The translations under genes and the position numbers were made by a program. Below the pieces are notes generated by a model, which was not told where the DNA came from, did no database searches, and saw only the letters and a list, made by a program, of their open reading frames with translations. Positions 54,523 through 64,000 of a stretch of DNA of 64,000 bases are shown piece by piece. Source of the DNA: Pseudo-nitzschia pungens (Eukaryota > Bacillariophyta > Bacillariophyceae > Bacillariales > Bacillariaceae); NCBI GenBank assembly GCA_037355855.1, contig CM074768.1, positions 1,922,001-1,986,000 on the forward strand, given 5' to 3'. Each line of letters opens with the position of its first letter. Positions within the stretch are counted from its first letter, which is position 1.

Positions 54523-55376
54523 GGAACATGGTTGATTTTTTGGAAAAAAATTACTTCGTAGATATTAAATTCTTCGATCATCCCAAAAATCGCGCACGAT
54601 CCAATCTCTCCGCGCGCGACGAAAATTTGAAAATAAAAATTAAATTCTCGAAACCCCCTGCGACACCAGTCGACACCAGTCGACACCAGTCGACACCAGT
54701 CGACACCAGTCGACACCAGTCGACACCAGTAGACACCAGTAGACACCAGTCGACACCGGTGTTCGTATGTTCGTATGTTCGTATGTTCGTATGTTCATAC
54801 GTTGGTATGTTCGTCTGTTCGTATGATTGTATGTTCGTTTGTTCGTCTGTTCGTCTGTTCATCTGTTCATACGTTGGTACGTTCGTCTGTTCGTATACTT
54901 GTATGTTCGTACCGTATGTTCTTCTGTTCGTTTGTTCGTCTGTTCGTCTGTTCATACGTTGGTACAATAGTTTATTCGTATGATGTTCATACGTTCGTCA
55001 ATTCATACGTTGGTACAATCGTTTATTCGTATCATTGTATGTTCGTCTGTTCGTCTTATGTTCGTCTGTTCTTCTGTACGATCGTACAGACGAACATACG
55101 AACATACGAACATACTGCTTGTACATTCGTATGTTCGTCATGACACCAGTCGACACCAGACGACACCAGACGACACCAGTCGACACCAGTCGACACCAGT
55201 CGACACCAGTCGACACCAGTCGACACCAGTAGACACCAGTTTGGGTACTGCGGGAAATTATTTTTTTAAAATAATTTCTCAAATCGCGCACGGCGCGTGA
55301 TTCTCATATTTTTAGCGAGGGGGGAGGACCGGGAATTTCATAATTCCTTCAAAAAACTAAAAATCAACCATGTTCC
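54523..55376. repeat. Composite minisatellite block between perfect 18-bp inverted repeats
   Basis: The outer ends are GGAACATGGTTGATTTTT (54523-54540) and its exact complement (55359-55376). Inside, a 10-bp unit CGACACCAGT is repeated ten times at 54661-54760 and ten times, in the same orientation, at 55141-55240. Between them lie about 380 bases of an 8-bp GTATGTTC/GTCTGTTC repeat (54761-55140), which turns round at a TGTACGATCGTACA palindrome near 55075. The word AAATCGCGCACG occurs on both sides of the arrays. The long frames on both strands are repeat by-products. Confidence 0.85.
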
Positions 55377-55702
55377 TGTAAGATAGATCCTGCAGGATTG
55401 ATTGTTGATGATTGATTCCCAAGTGAAAACCTAAGATTCTTGGGTAAGGTTTTTCGTAACATGACGTAACTTACCAGTACAGATTTGTGCTTGTTGTACT
55501 GAACTACCTATCGTAACTTACAACAAGACTAGACTAGACTAGACTAGACGTGGTTGTGATTTATGTCGTTGATTGAAATAATGCAAAAAAGCTCTATCAT
55601 GGAAGCAGAAATAATAATAGAAAATAACAAGAAATGCACCATGCGGTCTGGTAGTGGTGGTGGTGGTAGTGATGGTGTTGCATGATGGTGCTGTCTTGTC
55701 TA
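55377..55702. other. Spacer without a gene
   Basis: 3' flank of the large minus-strand gene, with an ACTAG repeat at 55526-55549 and an ATTATT/GTGGTGG microsatellite. Nothing else is seen. Confidence 0.45.
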
Positions 55703-58700
55703 CTAGTAGAGCAAAGCCATTGCTGCCGAAAACAAGAACAGCATCGGGCCCGACACTGCTGTTGCCACCGTCGTTGCGGAGCCGAATGCGGTGCGTGTAG
55801 TGGCGGAGGCTGCCACGGATTCTTGTTCCCCCTCGAGAGGGAGGAGCTGCCGGATCTCGATTCCGAGCGCAAAGGCGGCGCCTTCGCTCGCGGCGGCGGC
55901 ATCCGCCTCCGCGATCGAGTCCTCTTTCGGCTCGTCGTCGTCGTCGTCGTCGTCCTCCCGTCGCATGTTGCGGCCGCGATTGTTGCGACCGTCTCGCCGA
56001 TGGTCTCGCCGATGGTCGACGCGGAAACGAACCGCGGAAGAACGGAGGGACCGACGGCGGCGGCGAGCAATGCTTATCGCGTCGGCGTCGTGGCTCACGG
56101 AAACCTCGCCGGAGCAGGAAAAGGAGGTCTCCTTCTCGGAAAGATACCCGGAGGTAACCACCGATTCGAACCCGAGGATGCCCCCGGCGTCGGGCGTTTC
56201 GTCGAGCGTCGTCAGCGCATCCGGTCGGCCCTCGGTGACGAGCTCGCGGAACTCGCCCTTGTTGGAGCAGGCGACGCTTCGGAAGGAAGACACGACGTAC
56301 TCGATGGTCGAATCGGAAGGTTTCACCGGCTCGACGCAGATCCGAAAGTCCCGACCGTCCGTGTAGGAGGCCCTTGTTGCGAGGGGCCGGTTGTCGGGTC
56401 CGCAGAGGAAGGCTTCCACGTCGATGTTGGACCTGACCTCCTCCTCGTAACCGGTGGCAGCTTCCGAAACAATGTCGACCCGCTGGTTGGTAAAGCTCTG
56501 GAAATTTCCGGTCAGGTCGACGTCGATCCGGTAGCGTGTGTCGACAAAGGAGATGACCTTGCTGTTGCCGTCGCCGGTGTAGTCCGCCTTGGTCGAAACT
56601 TGGACGCCTGTCGCAAGGAACAGAACGAAACAAAACGAAACGAAAGCAGGTATGTGAGGAAATGAATCAATCAATCAATCAATGAATCCATCCATCCATC
56701 AATGCATTCATCTAGAATCCCTTTCAAGCCTAGCGAGCGAACGACCGAACGAGCTAGCAAGATTCCTGTCGCTGTTGTCGAAGTCTGCTCTACTACTACT
56801 TACAGAGTTCGATCTGACCATCGAGTTTGCCCTTGCCGGGAAAGTAGATTTTTCTGTTTCCGGATGGAGCTGTGTAATCGCTGATGGAGAACTCGGCAAC
56901 ACCTGTGATGCGATGGAGACGCATTTGGCGGGAAGCGAGGAAGCGATCGAGGAGCGCGCAAGTGAGAATATTAAAAAAAATAAAAAAAAAACAAACGCTG
57001 CTCCGAACTGGAGGCCCGCGTACAGTATTTCACCGCCGGTGGCTTACCAACCACTCCGTTTTTGGTCCTCGGAAACGGAGCGCCCTCGTACAACTCGCTG
57101 TACCGGGGGAATTCCAGGATTCGCTTTCGGTGGACCTTGTAGTCGCCGGTGGTCTCGAGGAACTCGCCCTTGTCGCAGGTTTCGCCCGCGGGCGCGTTCG
57201 CCCAGAGGGTCACGTCGAGGGCGCTGGCGTTGACGAAAAATTGCGACGGGTGGGCCTCGAAGTAGACCTTTCCGACGAAGGGATCGAGAATCTCGACGTC
57301 TCCGTAGGGTGCCGTTTTGCCGTCTCCGACCGGGCGGAGCTGGAAGCGGTCCAGCCAGTCGGATGTGTCGGTGGGCGATCGGGTGGGTGGCTTGGTTCCG
57401 GAACCGGTGGGGGCGGAAGCAGGGGGGGCATCGGTGGGTTCGGCGGTTGGCGGAGCGGTCGTTGGGGCGGGAGTTGGGCCAGCGGTGGGTGCGGAAGTGG
57501 GGACGGCGGTCGGTGCAGCGGTCGGTACAGCGCCACCAGTCGTAATTTGCTTGCAGTAGAATATTCCGAGCCAATCGACACTATTGGCTGCGTGCCAATC
57601 AAAGTTTTCCGATGCGGAGAAGCCGTCGTTGGAAAGAGCCATGTCCCAGTCGCCATCTCTACCAACCCCATTTGATTCCACGAATGCACAGACAGTGACA
57701 GGGTTGGTATCCAAACGCTGAGCCTCGAGGGATATCACTGTACCTTGCGGGATCCATTTGACCTTGTTGGGTCGCAGATAGGTTCCGCCCTCACACTGCG
57801 CGGGACCACTGATGGGTCCAGAAACATAGTCTCTATTATCCCAAAGTTTGACTCCTTCTCCAAAGTTTGGAACCGGAGTGTACTCCAAAGTTTCATCGGT
57901 AGAAGTGACGGAGATTCCGTTTGGAGCAGCTCCAAGCAAACAAAGTCCGTGAACAAACTCTGTGGTTGCAGTCGATGGAAAGACGTACGTGTAAAAAATC
58001 GCGGTTCCATTCAAGGCCATCCATGTTGGTTGGTATGTTGGAGCAAACGTCACGTCCGGTGCGAGGGATGGAGCACTTGTGGGAGTACTGGGTCTAGGTT
58101 CGCCGCCACCAGTCGTAATTTGCTTGCAGTAGAATATTCCGAGCCAATCGACACTATTGGCTGCGTGCCAATCAAAGTTTTCCGATGCGGAGAAGCCGTC
58201 GTTGGAAAGAGCCATGTCCCAGTCGCCATCTCTACCGACCCCGTTTGATTCCACGAATGCACAAACAGTGACAGGGTTGGTATCCAAACGCTGAGCCTCG
58301 AGGGATATCACTGTACCTTGCGGGATCACTTTGTGTTTGTTGGGTCGCAGATAGGTTCCGCCCTCACACTGCGCGGGACCATTGATGGGTCCAGAAACAT
58401 AGTCTCTATTATCCCAAAGTTTGACTCCTTCTCCAAAGTTTGGAACCGGAGTGTACTCCAAAGTTTCATCGGTAGAAGTGACAGAGATTCCGTTTGGCGC
58501 AGCTCCAAGCAAACAAAGTCCGTGAACAAACTCTGTGGTTGCAGTCGATGGAAAGACGTACGTGTACGAAATCGGGGTTCCATCTACAGTCATCCATGTT
58601 GGTTGATATGTGGGAGCAAACGACACGTCCGGTGCGAGGGATGGAGCACCGGTGGGGGTACCGGGCGGTGCCACGGCCTTGGTGGATAAAGCAGTCTGCA

Positions 58701-59589
58701 CGGGGACCACTGCTGGCACTTGCGAGAGAGAAGTCTTCGCGATATCCTTGCAATAGAACTTGGCAAGCTGATTTCGAGTTTTTCCTGCATTCCAATCAAA
58801 AGGTGTCGAGCGACTGAAGCCTTGTCGATACAGAGTTTGGTTCCATTTGCCATCTCGCTGATTTCCATTGGATTCCACAAATGCGCAGATAGTGACCGGA
58901 TCATTACCAAAGGAGAGGGCTTCAAGAGAAATATTGATGCTCTTGTTGGATGTCTTGCGTTTGCTGGGTTGCAAGTAAGTTCCACCTACGCAGTGTTCGG
59001 CACCAGCAATGGGTCCCACAACGTTATCTGCGTTACCCCAGAGTTTGGTTCCTTCCTTGAACTCTGGAACGGGAGTGTAGGTTACACTTTCGTCACTGGA
59101 CCAAGCAAAGACTCCATTTAGGGCGGCTCCCTTGACACACAAGCCGTGGACGAAATCTTTTGTATCCACTTTAGGGAAATCGAAGGCAATTCTGCTAGGC
59201 GTTTGTTCCTCCGGTGTTTCTCCGCAAAATACTCTGGCATAATTGTAGTCGAGAACCTGTTCGGGGGGGAGAGTCTTTCCATTGCTCTCGTCGTTCGGTC
59301 CGTTGCCAGGAGTGAAGGCGAATGTGACAGCATCTGGTCCCCTATCCAAAGGGTGCTGGTAACAACCTCGAAAGAGAGTTTCTGATGTTCCTTGGATAAG
59401 CTTGTAGGGGCGACCCTTTTCCAAAGCAAGCGCTTCGCACGATTCGGCAGTGTTGACGATGCACTTTGGATCACCTATTTGGAATGGTGAGGGACCCTCA
59501 TAGGTTGCGCCCGGAAGTATCCTGGCGGATGCGTTGTATGCCCCATTACCGAAGGCTACAACCCAGAATAGAGAAACCGAAGGTTTCAT
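55703..59589 (-). CDS. Large secreted protein with three tandem Cys domains, three exons
   Basis: The gene is complement(join(55703..56607, 56804..56902, 57048..59589)), 1181 residues from the ATG at 59589. After a signal peptide (MKPSVSLFWVVAFGNGAYNA) and a Cys-containing head come three repeats of about 150 residues, each starting FVHGLC and holding YTPVP, KLW, GGTYL, ICAFVESNG or VCAFVESNG, and FYCK. Linkers are TPTGAPSLAPD and a long PTAAPTAVPTSAPT stalk. Two further domains follow: RFQLRPVGDGKTAPYGDVEI, KVYFEAHP, CDKGEFLETTGDYKVHRKR; and, joined by the splices, VVGVAEFSISDYTAPSGNRK, IYFPG, DGQIELCVQVSTKADYTGDG. The C-terminus is hydrophobic (GPMLFLFSAAMALLY), like a GPI signal. The gene is probably a wall or surface protein; no named family is recognised. 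Splice phases and matching motifs support the join. Confidence 0.78.
56608..56803 (-). other. Intron 2 of the large secreted-protein gene
   Basis: GT-AG intron, minus strand: donor GTAAGTAGTAG, acceptor CTTGCGACAG. Its removal joins a split Cys codon (IELCVQV). It contains AATC repeats (56662-56685). Confidence 0.7.
56903..57047 (-). other. Intron 1 of the large secreted-protein gene
   Basis: GT-AG intron, minus strand: donor GTAAGCCACC, acceptor CATCGCATCACAG. Its removal turns the apparent stop after a T-rich run into VVGVAEFSISDY. It contains a long A/T run. Confidence 0.7.
57531..58656. repeat. Near-identical 553-bp tandem duplication within the secreted-protein gene
   Basis: 57531-58083 and 58104-58656 (offset 573) differ at only a few scattered bases, including at silent sites, for example TTGACCTTG versus TTGTGTTTG. 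They encode Cys domains 2 and 3. The first Cys domain (58700-59190) is far more diverged, so this is a recent duplication or gene conversion. Confidence 0.85.
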
Positions 59590-61308
59590 CTTTGGAATTT
59601 TGGTGTGATAGTTCCGTTGGAATGTTGGTTCTTTTGGTTTGCCCCTTCCAACTTTTTATGAGAACAAGAGAAATCTCTTCGGATTTCGTTTGTTTTGTGG
59701 CTGCTTTCGTGCTAGGAATACATCCCTGCCGTAGTGGATTGTATCGAATTTTTCGAAAATTTTTACATCGCAGAGAAAATTGGTGTCCAGCCGGCTCGCG
59801 GAGAAATGATCGGGATGATGCAATATGTGATCAGCATACCGTATGAATACGTAGCAACGTGTACCATTCCGAAATTACCATTAAAAACAATTACTAGAGA
59901 TTTTTGATAGCGTCTACAGACGCGGCAACGCACGTCTAATTAACATTGGTGCGGAGTAAATTGTTTGCATCTTCCAAGATCAAAGAATAAGAACAATAAT
60001 AATATGTTAGTTTTGGAACGTGAAGATATGATGACGATAATATGAACGAGGAAATATTTGGCTTCTTTGGTGGCGTTTCTTGTTTGCCGCAATGCAGAGT
60101 CACACTTTGGAATTCCGATTTTGACCAAACTTGGCGCTACCTGGCTCCTGACGAAAAATCCGTCGAGGTACTGGTACCTTTTGTCGTAGAGTGTCAACTA
60201 TCACCTGACTGCCAACGGATAATCCCTTTTGCTCCCTCATGTCATGACGAAAAAGCTTCTTTCCATATTAGTATTGTTACTGTACACTATTATGAAGGTC
60301 GGAACAAAAATTGAAAATATCACATCCGTAATGTTCGGTAAAAAATAAAAAATATTCCAAAATATAGTGGACGCCCATGCCGATTGGCTTCGTTGGTGAT
60401 CTCGATTCAATAGGCACATCAAGAATTGCACCATATATCTGCTGTGAGAGACGCGAGAATGCGATTCGTACCGCTGTTTAGTTCTTCGCTCGTTCTGCCT
60501 GCTGTGAAATCAAAACTATACGTAACAATATGACGTCAGTCTCCACTGCATTCCATTCTGTTTTGGTGTCTGTGTCGGTGTCTGTAAATGGCCGAGTATG
60601 TTCTTTTCGATGACTGGTATTCCGCCGAACCAAGTGTATCTGCTTGAGGAAACAAATCATTCATTTGTCAAGCACTTACGACACTTCAAAACTTGGGTAA
60701 CACGTGACTTTTTGCTGACATTTTCTTCTTCTGATTCTACGGACTACTTCGTATTACAGTATCTATCAGCTGCGTAACTATGGTAAGCTTTACTGTAGTT
60801 CTATCGGGACCAAATTCTTATGTGACCGATCTTCGCGACAAGATCGGGGTAAGATTACCCTAATGAAACGAGGGCCACGTGCAAGGAGCAAACAACAATC
60901 GAAGAAAACCAATCGATAGACACTTGCAACACACAATGTCATAATTGATGCGTATTGTTGTATTCTCTATTCCCTACCGTACGGGTAAGATTACCTGTAA
61001 TGAGACTAAGCTGTGCGCAGTGCAAACGTGCAAAAATCGGATTTACTGTACCTACCTACCGGTACGTAACACGTAAATTATGATAATTATGGTAAATCCA
61101 AGTCTTACACGTAGGATGTTGGGGTTCATTTTCTTACATACCGTCCACGTTTCATGAAAGAAGAACAAAAACAACAAAAAATACCTTTCCGTCACCGTAC
61201 TGATACTGGTACTACCGTACTACGAGTAAATTACACCAATGAGTAACTTATGATGTAGTTTTATGGATACAGTTTTTCATATTCCACGGATGACTGCGAA
61301 GACGAAAC
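59590..61308. other. Spacer without a supportable gene
   Basis: Upstream of both flanking genes (divergent pair). It contains GTACGGGTAAGATTACC words at 60975-61000 and CCTACCGGTACG at 61056. A plus-strand frame of 90 codons at 60042-60314 has no motif. Confidence 0.4.
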
Positions 61309-62097
61309 ATGTCACAGAACAACAATAGCACCAACACGAGCATGGTTGGAACTCTGGGAATCACCGCAATCACAATTGGCATCACCGCTCTCGGTTGGAC
61401 CATGGCCAAACGAATCAATTTTGTTCGGAATTACTGGAAGACCTGCCGGTCCGAAACGATCAACACGGCACACGGAGTCCGGTGCTCTTCGTGGCTTCCG
61501 AGCAACGCAGTCCCTGTCACCAGCTGCGACGGCTCCAGCGATGGTGACGAAGCGTCCACAGCAACGTGCACCACCAATCATGCTCCAACCAACGCCACCT
61601 GGTTCCGCGTCAACGACGTCATCATGGGAGGCAAATCGACGTCGGAATTGTCCACCGACGCCGCCGGCAAGCTGGTATTCTCGGGAATCCTGAGCACGGA
61701 CGGGGGCGGTTTCGTCTCGATGCGGACCACCGAGAATTGTCCCGTAACGGTTCCCGACACTGCTACCGCCGTCAGGGTCACCCTGGCCGGGGATGGCCAG
61801 CTCTGGAAGGTGAACCTGGGAATCTCTCACTCGCTCATGTCCCGCGATCCGACCTGGAGCCACGACGTGAAAACGACCGAGGGAGAAATCACGACCCACG
61901 TTCTATCTCTGAAAGACTTTAGTGCCACGAGGCGGGGACAACGCGTGGAGGGGGCGGAGGCAGCGCTCATCGAGGATCCCTCCAAGATTTGTTACGTCGG
62001 GCTGATCTTGTCGCTCTACACGCAGAGAGGAGAACCCAACCCCCACTTTGGCGACGGGCCCTTCAAAGTGGTCCTCCACGAGCTCGAGTTTGTATGA
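61309..62097 (+). CDS. CIA30-domain protein (NDUFAF1-like)
   Basis: The product has 262 residues from the ATG at 61309. An N-terminal membrane segment (about 12-31, MVGTLGITAITIGITALGWT) is followed by a CIA30 domain from about residue 95: TWFRVNDVIMGGKSTSEL, LVFSGILSTDGGGFVSMRT, then a beta-rich core ending FKVVLHELEFV. The W..VNDxxMGGxS and GGFxSxR signatures are clear. CIA30 (NDUFAF1) proteins help assemble respiratory complex I; the domain also occurs in proteins of unknown role in algae. The N-terminus looks more like a membrane anchor than a mitochondrial targeting peptide, so complex I function is an inference. Confidence 0.85.
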   Translation: MSQNNNSTNTSMVGTLGITAITIGITALGWTMAKRINFVRNYWKTCRSETINTAHGVRCSSWLPSNAVPVTSCDGSSDGDEASTATCTTNHAPTNATWFRVNDVIMGGKSTSELSTDAAGKLVFSGILSTDGGGFVSMRTTENCPVTVPDTATAVRVTLAGDGQLWKVNLGISHSLMSRDPTWSHDVKTTEGEITTHVLSLKDFSATRRGQRVEGAEAALIEDPSKICYVGLILSLYTQRGEPNPHFGDGPFKVVLHELEFV

Positions 62098-63145
62098 TGG
62101 ATGAATGCTGCTCGGTTATGGTAGGTGCAATACGAGAATGCAATTCCTCTGGTTTGTCAAAGGAGACAAGAAATGGAATGAAATGCGATCGGAAGGGAAG
62201 GGAAGACAGTACGATACGGTACCGTGAGTTTCGTTAGGTCGACGTTGTGGACATCCATTGTTCTTTTGATCGACAGAATGAAAATCACGGAGAATGAACC
62301 GATGGCAATCATTGCGACCAAGGATTTGCAGAATACTCCTTCCAAAGTAGTTGTTCGTTTGCGAATGATGGTATTTCTGCTCACAAACTTATTGCATGCG
62401 AGATTGGCGTTTGTTTCTCGCATGGCAAACTACGCGACAACCATGATCTGCCAAGTACGTCCGTACCGTGCATGTACAAAATGGTCAGTGAAGCTACACG
62501 TGAGAATCGGAACGGCATAAGATTTCATGCTGTACTGGTAATGTTGTGATGCGTTCCGAACAAAAACCCTTCGTCATGCCTGATATAATTATTATTTATA
62601 GTACGTACTGCACCACAGTTACTGTACTTAACGTTACTCAGTGATTTATCTTAATGTAAAGGATGACGAAGGACATATATTTTACTATTTATTTGGTGGT
62701 AGAAGAATGTTGATTTTCTGCAAAATTGTGGAAGTTGTGGTCGTTCCCCATTCATTTTTCGAAAGACTTATTTCCAATCGATCGACTCGATTCCCATGTT
62801 CGTGCTTGTGACCGGTAGTTGGACACGCAGCCACGATTATTTTGTTTGGTTTTGTTTTGCCCCAACCTCTTTTCCTCTCCCTTTTCTCGTCAGAAAAGCA
62901 GGAATGCCCATCGACACAATCCTATTTCGACCAATAAAAATGCGCTAAAGACTCGCTGGATGGGTTTTCGACTCCATTTGATTTCATTTCATTTTGATTT
63001 AACTTTGTACACTTTCGGTGGGTTATGTTGATGGTGGGTGAACTTACACACAACACAAAAATACGCTGCATGGCATTATCGGAGAGGGGCATTATCGGAA
63101 AGGATTGTGCGATTGCTGCGTTATTGCGTAGTCTTTGTCACTGCG
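62098..63145. other. Convergent spacer without a gene
   Basis: This lies between the CIA30 gene and the Gln-rich gene on the other strand. The A/T-rich region has a few GTACGTAC and GGTACCGTGAG words (62218-62228). Frames at 62157-62520 lack motifs. Confidence 0.4.
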
Positions 63146-63872
63146 TTACTGGCCACCCGCCATCGCTCCGTCTGTTTTCATGACATACTCGTCATTGGTG
63201 TCGAACAACGTGGCGAAATCCATGTCGATATCGTCAATCCCCGAACCCAGCATGACCCCGGCCGAGTCGATTTCTAGATTCCAATTGATGCTCTCGACTT
63301 GGGGGACACCGCCATTGTTTGCGGCAACGGGAACTCCGTGTCCGTGTCCGTGGACCGCTTGCTGCTGCGCCGAGTGGTTGCCGCCTCCGTCGTTGCCTAC
63401 CGAGAGCGACGACAGCGGCACGGCGGAGGCGGGACCGGAGCTCGGTACCGGCATGCCCACCAGTGCCGGGGGTGCCTGCAAGACCTGCGGTTGCTGCTGC
63501 TGCTGCGAAGACTGTTGCGAGGACTGCTGCTGCTGCTGCTGCTGCGAAGACTGTTGCTGGGCCTGGTTGTAGTGCACGGTATCGGCCGCCATCCCGGCGG
63601 CGGCCAGGGAACTCGCCTGCTGTTCCCGGTCCGCCACGTCGGCGCGGAGACGGACCTGTTGCTCCGGCGTCAGGGCATTCGTCGTGTAGGCATGGGTGGT
63701 GGTAGTGGTCGTGGTCACGGTGGCGGGGGCTTCGGCGGTGGCCGCGGCGCTGTTGTTCATGAGTATTCCCAATCCCGTTTGGGGCTGGGAGCTCGCGCTC
63801 TGGAGGTTGGAATGCGAGTCGTTTCGGAAGTGGGCCTGGCGTTGTTCGCCGTGGCTCTGGGGTTGTACCGAA
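63146..63872 (-). CDS. Gln-rich protein, last exon (5' part outside the window)
   Basis: The exon runs from an acceptor (ATGCAATTTCAG) just before 63872 to a stop at 63146 and encodes about 242 residues: SVQPQSHGEQRQAHFRNDSH, then a Thr-run, VRLRADVADREQQ, Gln repeats (QQQSSQQQQQQ, from a GCT repeat), and an acidic end (SGIDDIDMDFATLFDTNDEY). Low complexity with an acidic hydrophobic end suggests the activation region of a transcription regulator, but no DNA-binding domain is in the window. The frame is open above the first internal ATG, so an upstream exon is required; it is not visible in 63873-64000, which reads as intron. Confidence 0.55.
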
Positions 63873-64000
63873 CTGAAATTGCATAGTCAAGCATTGGGAT
63901 ATTGTGCGATCCGCAGAGAGATCAACAAGTGAGAGACGAGCATTTGAATACGGCACGATTTGTACCAAAACACTGCAAAACAAATTTTCTTCTTTCAAAT

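Noticed and set aside
54528..55300. Long frames on both strands through the minisatellite block
   Set aside because: They are direct translations of 8- and 10-bp repeats; open frames on both strands are expected from the repeat itself.

Overview
The window looks like nuclear DNA of a stramenopile alga, most likely a pennate diatom. The grounds are: GC-rich genes with few short GT-AG introns set in AT-richer, repeat-laden spacers; a plastid-type IspH whose leader carries an AEA|F cleavage motif, like the diatom ASAFAP signal; a diatom-style heat-shock factor; a DUF6818-like DNA-binding protein; an M11 (gametolysin) metalloprotease; and secreted proteins with P-T-D-A stalks. The species cannot be told from the sequence alone. 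A 500-base run of N (30396-30895) shows this is a scaffold.

Layout. 1-819: two-exon small four-helix membrane protein. 820-3909: repeat desert with an inverted-repeat element and a ~168-bp tandem repeat. 3910-4827: membrane-anchored split-barrel flavoprotein-like protein. 6009-7854 (minus): three-exon plastid IspH (MEP isoprenoid pathway). 9045-10724: secreted M11 metalloprotease. 11189-11566 (minus): small secreted Cys-rich protein. 12316-16089: piggyBac-like element with an intact 937-aa transposase that has a SAP domain. 16090-19450: simple repeats and a second ~168-bp array. 19451-21118 (minus): HSF. 23278-24435 (minus): multi-pass membrane protein. 24969-28580: second piggyBac-like copy, frameshifted. 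29860-30395: start of a class-C-GPCR-like receptor, cut by the gap. 31707-32798 (minus): DUF6818-like protein. 33540-35557: diverged duplicate of 10425-12006, with a broken M11 tail and a two-domain Cys-rich paralogue. 35402-37355: three copies of a ~90-bp MITE. 37652-38776: trypsin-like protein without the catalytic serine. 40266-41798 (minus): membrane protein with a lipocalin/FABP-like end. 42572-43284: mariner/Stowaway-like element. 46810-48324 (minus): TPR-like protein. 50668-53011 (minus): three-exon MFS symporter. 54523-55376: minisatellite block between perfect 18-bp inverted repeats. 55703-59589 (minus): three-exon, 1181-aa secreted repeat protein. 61309-62097: CIA30-domain protein. 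63146-63872 (minus): last exon of a Gln-rich protein running off the window.

The genes do not form one pathway; this is a patchwork of housekeeping, regulatory and secreted or cell-surface genes. The strongest structural signal is in the spacers. Short GTACGGTA / TTACCGTAA / GGTAAGATTA words and their palindromes are scattered through nearly every intergenic region and are nearly absent from the genes. Comparing the two copies of the duplicated segment shows several of these words as discrete 5-29 bp extra pieces in the broken copy, so they appear to be micro-insertions. The same comparison gives a clean empty/filled site for the ~90-bp MITE with a TA target duplication. These, with a recurring Cys motif in small secreted proteins, are the best candidates for undescribed biology here.
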